A stretch of 64,000 nt of DNA, taken from NCBI GenBank assembly GCA_965232465.1, contig OZ246977.1, positions 1,240,001 to 1,304,000 of the forward strand, written 5' to 3'. Both the position numbers and the translations under genes were made by a program. The notes under the pieces were generated by a model. That model had not been told where the DNA came from. It made no database searches and saw nothing but the letters and a program-made list of their open reading frames with translations. The DNA is from G965232465 sp965232465 (GTDB lineage Bacteria > Pseudomonadota > Alphaproteobacteria > JAQWUY01). Shown here piece after piece: positions 46,035 through 54,480 of this stretch (the first letter of the stretch is position 1; every line of letters begins with the position of its first letter).

Positions 46035-46760
46035 TTAAATGTCCACCATAATGGGGGCATCGACGGTTATGTTTATAATATTACCTTTGGTATTTGTATT
46101 AAATTGTACCTTATATGCCAAAAATTCCACCCCTTGTTGCTGGGCATTTTGACAACATACTTTATAATGTGGGTCGATATCATCGGCGATGCGAAGTATA
46201 TGGCAATCGGTGCGATTAACCAAATACACCATCACCGCCCGTTTGCCTTGTGCCACCATATCGGATAATTCTTGTAAATGTTTTGCCCCCCGTGCGGTAA
46301 TTCCATCAGGAAATTCCACAATCCCTGTATTACGGCACATAGTGGCATTTTTGACTTCCACATAGCAATCGGGTTTGGTATCATCATTTAGCAAAATATC
46401 GATACGAGAATTTTTGCCATATTTAACTTCTTGCTTCAATCGGGCATATCCTTGCAATTCGGTGATTGTGCCCGATCGTATACCGGCGGTTACGATGTGA
46501 TTCGGACGGGAAGTATTTACGCCCACTAGACTGGACCCTACATCGACAATTTCCCATCGCCAATTTAATTTTGCTTTTGGGTTGGTATTTGGCGATAAAT
46601 ACACAGGAGCATTTTCCACCAATAATGATTTCATCGACCCAGAATTGGCACAATGTGCGGTTACAATCATACCATCCGGCGTACCATCGGGCAACCGTAC
46701 ATCCGCCAGAAACCGTTTGTATCGTTTTATTAAAACGCCACAAGTTATATTTTCAAACAT
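46035..46760 (-). CDS. sfsA: SfsA-family DNA/RNA nuclease
   Basis: 241 residues. Seen: YKRFLADVRLPDGTP, VTAHCANSGSMKSLL, EVKNATMC and PDGITARGAKHLQEL, with the nuclease-like YVEVKN core. The family was first tied to sugar fermentation regulation and later shown to be nucleases. It starts 12 bp after the DsbA-like gene. Confidence 0.93.
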   Translation of the reverse strand: MFENITCGVLIKRYKRFLADVRLPDGTPDGMIVTAHCANSGSMKSLLVENAPVYLSPNTNPKAKLNWRWEIVDVGSSLVGVNTSRPNHIVTAGIRSGTITELQGYARLKQEVKYGKNSRIDILLNDDTKPDCYVEVKNATMCRNTGIVEFPDGITARGAKHLQELSDMVAQGKRAVMVYLVNRTDCHILRIADDIDPHYKVCCQNAQQQGVEFLAYKVQFNTNTKGNIINITVDAPIMVDI

Positions 46761-46772
46761 ACAAATATGCCT

Positions 46773-47639
46773 TTAATCATTGGTATATTTTGTCACTAGT
46801 TTTGATAAAGTTTGATCATCGATATATCCGCTAATTTCTTCGCCAACCACTTTATCCTCTTTGTTTAAACTTATAATTAACGAATATGGTGTGCCTTTGA
46901 TACCAAAATCTTTGCCCACCTTTAAATGGCGACTCAAGGTATCTGCATATGTGGCACTATTACTCATATCTTGTTCCAGTTGTTCCTTATCAAACCCAAT
47001 TTTTTCACCAACTTCTTCCAGTACTTGCGGGGTTAATCGTCCTTGATATTGCATCAGGGCATTGTGCATATCTGTGTATAAATTTTGTTCAGACAAAGCC
47101 AAGCCCACTGTGGATGCCAACACAGACATATTACCAAGTACAGGATAATCCACATATTTTACCTGTAAATTGTTATGCTTTTGCTTGGCGGTTTTCACAG
47201 ACCCATAAAACCGTTTACAGAAACCACACTGATAATCAAAAAATTCAAACAGCACCACATCTTGGGTATCGCCCAGCACGATTTTCGTTTGTCCTGATAA
47301 GGGTAATTCCAATAAATCCCCCAAATAACGGTCTATTTTGTCTTCCATGGTCACCGGTGCAGGTCGTGAAATTGAGGCATTTTTTGCCAAAATTTCCGAA
47401 ATAGAATTTGTCAAGCGATTGTTATTTTCCACCAGATAAGTGCCAATCAATTCGGGAAATTTTTGTTCAATTGCCTGTACGGTTTGTTCCACTGTTTGTT
47501 CGGTATATTTTTTTGTATACGAATCCACAACATTTGGTAAAACATAATGCAAGTACACTTGTAATACCACCACTAACAGGCTAAATACAAATACAATCTG
47601 TAAACATCTTATTAAAAAATATAGTTTTCGGTCTTTCAT
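46773..47639 (-). CDS. DsbA-family thiol-disulfide oxidoreductase, membrane anchored
   Basis: 288 residues. An N-terminal hydrophobic segment (residues ~8-32) anchors or exports it. A coiled-coil-like linker follows, then a thioredoxin fold with the CGFC active site (FFDYQCGFCKRFYG) and a cis-Pro loop in GIKGTPYSLIISL. It probably works in the periplasm on secreted Cys proteins. The stop/start contact with the M48 protease gene (1 bp apart) suggests envelope quality control. Confidence 0.92.
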   Translation of the reverse strand: MKDRKLYFLIRCLQIVFVFSLLVVVLQVYLHYVLPNVVDSYTKKYTEQTVEQTVQAIEQKFPELIGTYLVENNNRLTNSISEILAKNASISRPAPVTMEDKIDRYLGDLLELPLSGQTKIVLGDTQDVVLFEFFDYQCGFCKRFYGSVKTAKQKHNNLQVKYVDYPVLGNMSVLASTVGLALSEQNLYTDMHNALMQYQGRLTPQVLEEVGEKIGFDKEQLEQDMSNSATYADTLSRHLKVGKDFGIKGTPYSLIISLNKEDKVVGEEISGYIDDQTLSKLVTKYTND

Positions 47640-48959
47640 TTACTTCCCCTTTTCTGTTGCACCGGTCTGCACAATATCGTCTGCACGGATATATTCCGGT
47701 GAATTTTTGGATAAAATCGTTTTTGCTTGTTTGGCCAACGCCACCGAATCGGGACGCCCTAACACAAACGCATATTCCGCTTCCGCCAGCCTTAATCGTC
47801 CTTTATCTTGTTTAGCACGATATAAGTCTATCATATTTTTATACACATAGGGGGCAAATTTTTCAAGATTATGGGCACGATACAACGCCCATTCAGCTAA
47901 ATCCAATGATTCTGTGTTACCAATTTTTATTAACGCCCGTGCGTATTCTATGTAAAACAAAGCGGTTTTACGATTTTTTTTGAGTATCTTATCGTATATT
48001 TTCACCGCCTGTTTATATTGGGTATCTTGGGCAAGTAAGGTGGCATAGCTATCCAAATAATATATATCATCAGGATATTTTTGTATCAAAACTTGCATTT
48101 CTGCGATACCATCTTGATTTTTGTTATTGGCAAACGCATTCATTGCCCGTGCGTATCTGGCAACATCAGAAGTATCAGTACTAGGATATTTTGTTAGCAC
48201 CACTTTGGTTTCTTTGACATATCCAAATAATTTTGCCTGAATTCGCTCAAATAAGGCTTGTTTTTGTGCATCTGCTGGCATATCTTTAAATTGGGAATTT
48301 TCGTTTAAGCGTTCGGCAACCCGTAACCGTTCCAGACTGGTGGGGTGGGTGGATGTATACGATTGTTGCTTGGTCACATATCCCCCTTGGCTGAGTAATT
48401 TTTTCTGTACTTCAATATGTCCCCGAAGTGACATCTGTAAATCGGAAAATGCCCGAAATGCAACAGCATCAGCGGCTTTTTCTTGTATGCGTACATGGCG
48501 TTTAAAGGACCTATCCGCCAGCTGAGTCCCCAACGATATGGTGGCAATGGTGGCGTCTGTATCGTTTGAAGCAATACTGCCGACCAGTCCGCCGACAACG
48601 CCTAATAAAGCGACTTTTTTGGCGTTTTCTTGGGCTTTACCGACTTTTTGTAGGTCATCTGATTTTATATGGGCAAGTTCATGTGCCAAAACAGCCATAA
48701 ATTGTTCCGCCGAATCTACATCCAAAATAAGCCCAGAATTAAAAAATACATTGTCCCCACCCGCAACCATAGCATTAAATGCCGGGGATATAATCAAACG
48801 GTATTGGATATTGCGGTCGGACAAACCCATAATTTGCACAAATGGCTCCGCCAAAGTGCGAAAGGCGTGTTCTGTTTCCGCATCACGGGTCGCCCATGCC
48901 CAAGGGGCACTCCATAAGCACATCAATAAAACATATATACGCAACTGAAATATTATCAT
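47640..48959 (-). CDS. M48-family zinc metalloprotease with TPR repeats (BepA-like)
   Basis: 439 residues. Seen: an N-terminal signal peptide (LMCLWSAPWAWAT), the zinc motif AHELAHIKSDD with a third ligand in QEKAADAVAF, and C-terminal helical TPR-like repeats. BepA-type proteases degrade or assist misfolded outer-membrane proteins in the periplasm. It touches the DsbA-like gene, and such a function would suit an organism with giant outer-membrane adhesins (inference). Confidence 0.92.
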   Translation of the reverse strand: MIIFQLRIYVLLMCLWSAPWAWATRDAETEHAFRTLAEPFVQIMGLSDRNIQYRLIISPAFNAMVAGGDNVFFNSGLILDVDSAEQFMAVLAHELAHIKSDDLQKVGKAQENAKKVALLGVVGGLVGSIASNDTDATIATISLGTQLADRSFKRHVRIQEKAADAVAFRAFSDLQMSLRGHIEVQKKLLSQGGYVTKQQSYTSTHPTSLERLRVAERLNENSQFKDMPADAQKQALFERIQAKLFGYVKETKVVLTKYPSTDTSDVARYARAMNAFANNKNQDGIAEMQVLIQKYPDDIYYLDSYATLLAQDTQYKQAVKIYDKILKKNRKTALFYIEYARALIKIGNTESLDLAEWALYRAHNLEKFAPYVYKNMIDLYRAKQDKGRLRLAEAEYAFVLGRPDSVALAKQAKTILSKNSPEYIRADDIVQTGATEKGK

Positions 48960-49304
48960 GAATTTTTTTACTATATGACTTTTACAACATTAAACATGTG
49001 TAAAACAGAGTGCAGTATATCATAAAATATTATAAAAAACTAAATTATTTTTGGGGCTGTCCTAAATAATGAACTTAAATATTTTTAACTCATTGTTTTA
49101 TTTGTCTTTTTTGTTATTTAAAATCATTGTGATTAAATCGTTATTTAGACTCCCTATATAGCTAACTTCATATAAAATGATACTGCGTATTATAATCGCA
49201 TCATGTTATTTTTTGGGAAATTGCATGTTTAAGGGCTACATACCTTGTTAATAATCAAATCGAACTCTGCATGTGAATATGATTCTGTTACTTTTCCTGA
49301 CAAT
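48960..49304. other. Intergenic region, no gene recognised
   Basis: 345 bp of AT-rich DNA between the protease and the dioxygenase remnant. Short frames here resemble nothing known, including one at 49229-49411 that overlaps the remnant in another frame. A GGGGCTGTCC at 49052 looks like an IS end but has no partner. Confidence 0.5.
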
Positions 49305-49721
49305 TCATATCCTTGTTTTGGGAAACTTTCTGCAGGTTTGGAAATATAGATCATTATAAGGTCTTCTCGTACGCCAAATATCGATTTGTGCACCAGCGAT
49401 GGGGGTACCATCTGTGTCTTTGATATGCCCTTCGACCAATACGACTCCCCCTTCGAAATGCTGTTTCATATCCGCCCCTAATGGATGGTGTGGAGCACCG
49501 GATACATGAAATGGTCCCAACACACTAGAACTGGTGGCATTGGGTGAAAAATTTATCATATCTACCAACGAAGACGCACCTAATACATCGGAAAACAATA
49601 CAAATTCGTTGCGTTCTTCATCAGTTATATCACCTGTCCATTGTAATAATTTTAAGGCATATCGCCATTCGTCATGGGTTAATTTCGTATCGATAACAAA
49701 TTGGTGTAAGTGCTGTGCCAA
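49305..49721 (-). pseudogene. Intradiol (hydroxyquinol/catechol 1,2-) dioxygenase fragment
   Basis: About 138 codons. The N-terminal dioxygenase domain is recognisable: LTHDEWRYALKLLQWTGDI, EFVLFSDVLGASSLVDMIN and SSVLGPFHVSGAP. The start of the catalytic barrel follows (GTPIAGAQIDIW). The frame then departs and stops, and the ~150 residues holding the iron ligands (two Tyr, two His) are missing. About 35 residues are also lacking at the N-terminus; the only start is TTG. A broken aromatic-ring-cleavage gene. Confidence 0.8.
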
Positions 49722-49820
49722 TAGATTTTATTGCAGACTAAAAAAAACTTGCCAATTTTTGCATTTCACAGTACATATATATCCTAATGATAGACTATGT
49801 TTATTAAGGATATAAATAGT

Positions 49821-51623
49821 ATGACTGACTTATCACATATTCGTAATTTTTCCATTGTTGCCCATATCGATCATGGGAAATCTACGCTTGCTGATCGGCT
49901 TATTCAAACCTGTGGCGGGCTTAGTGAACGGGAAATGCATGGGCAGGTTTTGGATAGTATGGATTTGGAAAAAGAGCGGGGCATTACCATTAAAGCCCAG
50001 ACTTGTCGATTATTGTACAAAGCCAAAGATGGCAACGCATATACCCTAAACCTTATGGATACCCCGGGACATGTGGATTTTTCATATGAAGTATCCCGTT
50101 CATTGTCCGCCTGCGAAGGGGCGTTGCTGGTTGTGGATGCATCGCAAGGGGTCGAAGCCCAAACCCTTGCCAATGTGTACCTTGCCATTGATGCGGATTT
50201 GGATTTATTTCCTGTATTAAATAAAATAGACCTGCCTGCTGCTGAACCCGATCGGGTCAAACAACAGGTGGAAGATGTGATTGGTATCGACACAGAAAAC
50301 GCCATTGCCATATCAGCAAAAACCGGTTTGGGTATCGAAGAGGTTTTGGAATCTATTGTCACCGAATTGCCCCCCCCCAGCGGTGAAATTGATGCACATT
50401 TACAAGCTTTACTGGTCGACAGTTGGTACGATGCGTACTTGGGCGTAGTCATTTTGGTGCGGGTTAAAAATGGCATTTTGAAAAAAGGCGATAAAGTCCG
50501 CATGTTATCGACTGGTGCCGATTACAATGTGGATCGTGTGGGTATCATGACCCCAAAAGGTGTTATGGTCAATGAACTAAAAGCCGGTGAAATAGGCTTT
50601 ATCACCGCATCGATAAAATCTGTAAAAGACTGTTATGTGGGGGATACCATTACGCATGCTCGCAAACCGTGTTCTGAAATGCTGGCGGGGTTCCAGCCAT
50701 CTGTACCTGTGGTGTTTTGTGGATTGTTTCCCACCGACCAAGGACAATTCGAATTATTGCGGGACAGCTTGGAAAAACTTGCCCTAAATGATAGCTCTTT
50801 TCACTTTGAACAAGAAGGATCCGCTGCTTTGGGGTTGGGGTTTCGGTGTGGGTTTTTGGGGATGTTACATTTGGAAATTATCCAAGAACGGCTCAGCCGT
50901 GAATTTGATCTTGACTTAATTACCACCGCCCCCAGTGTGGTATATAAATTTGAATTAACCGATGGTACGCATGCAGAAATTCACAATCCCGTCGATTTTC
51001 CCGATGTGTCACGGATTAAATTGGTCGAAGAACCATGGATTCGAGCAACTATTATGGTGCCAGACCAATTTTTGGGGGCGGTACTCACCTTATGTACAGA
51101 TAAACGGGGACGACAGATTGATTTGACCTATGTGGCGGCAAGGGCAATGGTTGTATACGCACTGCCCTTAAACGAAGTGGTATTTGATTTTTACGATCGC
51201 TTAAAATCCGTTACTAAGGGATACGCATCGTTTGATTATGAGCAAGTGGGATACGAAGAAGGTGATCTTGTGCGGGTGCAAATTTTGGTAAATGGTGAAC
51301 CCGTGGACAGTTTATCGATGATTGTCCATCGTACGCAAGCGGAGTATCGTGGTCGTAAAATGTGCGAACGGCTAAAAGACCTTATTCCACGGCATTTGTT
51401 TAAAATTCCCATTCAAGCGGCTATTGGGGGAAAAATTATTGCCCGTGAAACCATTGCCGCTATGCGAAAAGATGTAACCGCCAAATGTTATGGGGGTGAT
51501 GTCAGCCGTAAGCGTAAACTTCTCGATAAGCAAAAAGAAGGTAAAAAACGCATGCGGCAATTTGCCAATGTGGACATTCCACAAAGTGTATTTTTGGACG
51601 CTTTAAAAATGGATGACAATTAA
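49821..51623 (+). CDS. lepA: Elongation factor 4 (LepA)
   Basis: Ribosome-associated GTPase, 600 residues. Seen: the P-loop AHIDHGKST, the GTPase DTPGHVDF and NKIDLPAAEP motifs, and the LepA-specific C-terminal domain (DLIPRHLFKIPIQAAIGGKI). The ATG at 49821 is chosen over 49797 because it gives the standard MTDLSHIRNFS start, with AAGGA about 11 bp before it. Confidence 0.97.
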   Translation: MTDLSHIRNFSIVAHIDHGKSTLADRLIQTCGGLSEREMHGQVLDSMDLEKERGITIKAQTCRLLYKAKDGNAYTLNLMDTPGHVDFSYEVSRSLSACEGALLVVDASQGVEAQTLANVYLAIDADLDLFPVLNKIDLPAAEPDRVKQQVEDVIGIDTENAIAISAKTGLGIEEVLESIVTELPPPSGEIDAHLQALLVDSWYDAYLGVVILVRVKNGILKKGDKVRMLSTGADYNVDRVGIMTPKGVMVNELKAGEIGFITASIKSVKDCYVGDTITHARKPCSEMLAGFQPSVPVVFCGLFPTDQGQFELLRDSLEKLALNDSSFHFEQEGSAALGLGFRCGFLGMLHLEIIQERLSREFDLDLITTAPSVVYKFELTDGTHAEIHNPVDFPDVSRIKLVEEPWIRATIMVPDQFLGAVLTLCTDKRGRQIDLTYVAARAMVVYALPLNEVVFDFYDRLKSVTKGYASFDYEQVGYEEGDLVRVQILVNGEPVDSLSMIVHRTQAEYRGRKMCERLKDLIPRHLFKIPIQAAIGGKIIARETIAAMRKDVTAKCYGGDVSRKRKLLDKQKEGKKRMRQFANVDIPQSVFLDALKMDDN

Positions 51624-51822
51624 CAGCATTATCTGCATAGCCCCCATTTTTATATAGGATGGATGTGATTGTTGTTTCGGGACATATGTGGTATATTATA
51701 CCTAAATTGAAAAATAAAGCCTATTTTTTATGCAGATTGATGTAATAGGATAAAACCTGTATATACTTATGTTAAAATGCTTATATTTTTGGCATTTATT
51801 TGGGGCGGTGGGCTTAACCACA

Positions 51823-51838
51823 TGGCACGATTATTGCA
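51823..51838 (+). promoter_or_regulatory. Sigma-54 (RpoN) promoter of ntrBC
   Basis: TGGCAC-N5-TTGCA, with GG at 51824-51825 and GC at 51836-51837 separated by exactly 10 bp, matches the RpoN -24/-12 consensus. Predicted transcription starts near 51849, only 8 bp before the ntrB ATG. It implies that the operon is activated by an enhancer-binding protein such as NtrC itself. Confidence 0.75.
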
Positions 51839-51856
51839 TAATATGAACACATAGTA

Positions 51857-52903
51857 ATGGTTGATAAAGTATTTGAAATTTTTGATTGTTTACCTTATAT
51901 GGTGTTGGTGACCGGTACAGATGGTACCTGCGTTTGGTGTAATACCCATGCAGAACGGTTATTTCTTGGTTCGCAAACAGGCACTCATATCAGCGATATT
52001 TTCCCCAATCAACAAGACCTTATGAATGCCCTGCAACAGGCGACAAAAGTAGGCATTGGTGTGCGGGTGCAAATGCAACACATGCCCATACCCCATATGG
52101 AAAATGGACAAAACCTTGTATTTGTAAGTCCTTATGGCAGATATTTGATTTTATCGATTATGGATATACCCATGCTTAATCAAGGGGTAAATGCGTATTT
52201 ACATCGTTTGGTGGCAATGCTTGCCCATGAAATTAAAAACCCTTTATCGGGTATTCGGGGGGCGTCCCAGTTATTGGATACGGGCGAAGAGGGGAGCTTA
52301 GCATCGTTAATCACCCAGGAAACTGACCGCATATCGAATTTAGTGAACGACCTAGAAAACTTATCGGAATTAAAAAATATTTCTTTTGCACCGCACAATA
52401 TTCACCAAGTTTTGGATTCTGTTATATTGCTTGCACAATCGGGGGTGGCGAACGATTGTGATATTATCAAGCAATATGATCCCAGTTTGCCCCCTGTATG
52501 GGGGGAAAAAGATCGCTTGTTACAGGTATTTTTAAACTTAATTAAAAATGCGTCTGAGGCGATGACAGGGCAAAAAGAACAGAAAATTATTATCAGGACT
52601 TCGTATGCACAAGGGATATATTTATCCATAAAAAATGCACAACACCGTGCCATACGGGTGGATGTTCAAGATGTGGGATGTGGAATTTCTGATGTAGAAA
52701 AACATAATATTTTTGCCCCCTATATTACCCATAAAATGGGGGGTAAGGGCTTGGGGCTGTCGGTGGTGTCGAATATTATATCATCACATGGTGGGCGGAT
52801 TTCATTTGATACTTCGCCACAGGGAACTGTATTTTCGATTATTTTACCCATGGCAAATTCAGACCTGTACGCATATTCACAAAATAAGAAGTTGAAGCAA
52901 TGA
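51857..52903 (+). CDS. ntrB: Nitrogen regulation sensor kinase NtrB
   Basis: Cytoplasmic histidine kinase/phosphatase that sets NtrC phosphorylation in response to PII proteins. 348 residues. Seen: an N-terminal PAS domain (~1-110), H-box LAHEIKNPLSGIRGASQLL with the phospho-His, N-box LNLIKNASEAM, and GKGLGLSVVSNII. No membrane segments. The ATG overlaps no upstream gene. A sigma-54 promoter sits 20 bp upstream. The usual dusB partner is absent. Confidence 0.95.
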   Translation: MVDKVFEIFDCLPYMVLVTGTDGTCVWCNTHAERLFLGSQTGTHISDIFPNQQDLMNALQQATKVGIGVRVQMQHMPIPHMENGQNLVFVSPYGRYLILSIMDIPMLNQGVNAYLHRLVAMLAHEIKNPLSGIRGASQLLDTGEEGSLASLITQETDRISNLVNDLENLSELKNISFAPHNIHQVLDSVILLAQSGVANDCDIIKQYDPSLPPVWGEKDRLLQVFLNLIKNASEAMTGQKEQKIIIRTSYAQGIYLSIKNAQHRAIRVDVQDVGCGISDVEKHNIFAPYITHKMGGKGLGLSVVSNIISSHGGRISFDTSPQGTVFSIILPMANSDLYAYSQNKKLKQ

Positions 52904-54411
52904 ATATGATTTTACCAAAAACTTTGCTGATTGCTGATGACGATGCGACCATTCGTACTGTATTAATGCACGCCCTCAAAGATATGCCATTTGATGTGAA
53001 AATTACCGAATCTGCACAACAATTATCCGCTTGGATTGAACAAGGGGTGGGCGATTGTGTGTTGACCGATGTGACCATGCAGGATGGTAATGGTATTGAT
53101 ATTTTACAGATGGCGGTAAAAATGCGTCCCGAATTACCTGTGGTGGTGATGTCCGCACAAAATACAGTGTTAACAGCGATTCAAGCATCTTCACATGGGG
53201 CATTTGAATATTTGGCAAAGCCATTTGATTTGAATGATTTAAAATCCACCTTAAAAAATGCTTTGGAAAAATCCGAAAAGCCTAATCTAGTAATGGCACA
53301 GGCACAACAAACCAAATTACCTATTGTTGGGTCGTCCCCGGCTATGCAACAGTTGTATCGTAGCATTGCCCGTTTGGTGACTTCTGATGAAACGGTGTTA
53401 ATACATGGGGAGTCGGGCACAGGCAAAGAATTGGTCGCCCGCACTTTGCACGATTTTGGCAATCGTAAAAATAAGCCATTTATTCCATTGAATATGGGAG
53501 CTATTCCCAAAGATTTAATAGAATCCGAATTGTTTGGATATGAAAAAGGGGCATTCACAGGGGCGGATGTTGCCCGTAGGGGAAAATTTTTACAAGCGGA
53601 TGGGGGGACTTTGTTTTTGGATGAAATTGGCGATATGCCTCTGGATTCGCAGACTCGTTTGTTACGGGTGTTGCAAGAGGGTGAAGTATCCCCGATTGGA
53701 TCGACAAAAACATACAAATGCGATGTGCGTATTATTTCCGCCAGCCATAGGAATTTAACAGAAATGGTTGAAAGTAAGGTGTTTCGCCAAGATTTATACT
53801 ACCGCTTGAATGTGATGCCATTGTATATTCCCCCCCTTCGCAATCGTTTGGATGACATACAAGATTTGATTGCGTATTTCCAAAATGAGCTGTCTGAATC
53901 TGGGCTTGCAATGAAGACATTTACCCATGATGCGTTACAATTGTTAAAACAATATACATGGCCCGGTAATGTGCGGGAATTGGAAAATTTTGTCCGTAGG
54001 ACTCGTATTATGTTACCCGGAACGCAAGTAAATGCAAATGATGTATATACTATTTTGGGCGAAGGCAATCTGAATCAAGAATATATGGAATATAATGATA
54101 CACCGTATACAGAGACATCCCCCATATCTAGGGTAGGGGGGGATATAAAATCTGATACCTTTTATCAGGTGGCAAGTCAATATGCCCATGTGTTTTTTCA
54201 ATCCGAATATCCCAATAAGCAACAACAATACCATGGACGGGTATATAACCATTTTATTACACAGGTGGAAAAATCTTTAATACAAATGGCGTTAAATTAT
54301 TGTCAAGGTAATCAAATAAAAGCATCAGAACTATTGGGAATCAATCGAAATACTTTGCGAAAACGCATCCAAGTATTGGATATTGATGTTATCAGAAAAA
54401 GCAAAGTATAA
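52900..54411 (+). CDS. ntrC: Nitrogen regulator NtrC (sigma-54 activator)
   Basis: 503 residues. Receiver domain with phospho-acceptor Asp in VLTDVTMQDG, then an AAA+ domain. Walker A is GESGTGKE, the sigma-54 contact loop is GAFTGAD, and Walker B is GTLFLDEIGD. A C-terminal Fis-type HTH follows (KASELLGINRNTLRKRIQ). All key motifs are intact, so it should open RpoN promoters. The ATG overlaps the ntrB stop by 4 bp. Confidence 0.96.
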   Translation: MNMILPKTLLIADDDATIRTVLMHALKDMPFDVKITESAQQLSAWIEQGVGDCVLTDVTMQDGNGIDILQMAVKMRPELPVVVMSAQNTVLTAIQASSHGAFEYLAKPFDLNDLKSTLKNALEKSEKPNLVMAQAQQTKLPIVGSSPAMQQLYRSIARLVTSDETVLIHGESGTGKELVARTLHDFGNRKNKPFIPLNMGAIPKDLIESELFGYEKGAFTGADVARRGKFLQADGGTLFLDEIGDMPLDSQTRLLRVLQEGEVSPIGSTKTYKCDVRIISASHRNLTEMVESKVFRQDLYYRLNVMPLYIPPLRNRLDDIQDLIAYFQNELSESGLAMKTFTHDALQLLKQYTWPGNVRELENFVRRTRIMLPGTQVNANDVYTILGEGNLNQEYMEYNDTPYTETSPISRVGGDIKSDTFYQVASQYAHVFFQSEYPNKQQQYHGRVYNHFITQVEKSLIQMALNYCQGNQIKASELLGINRNTLRKRIQVLDIDVIRKSKV

Positions 54412-54480
54412 ACATTTTTTTTGTTGTATAATATATTAAATCAGTTATGCTAACAACATGAGCATGAAGTAAATATATAT

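Noticed and set aside
49052..49075. GGGGCTGTCC sequence as an IS end
   Set aside because: No matching inverted end or transposase remnant was found in the surrounding intergenic DNA.
51808..51821. GTGG-N6-CCAC inverted repeat next to the ntrB promoter as an NtrC site
   Set aside because: It does not fit the NtrC consensus (TGCAC-type arms) and is too near the -24 element for an enhancer.
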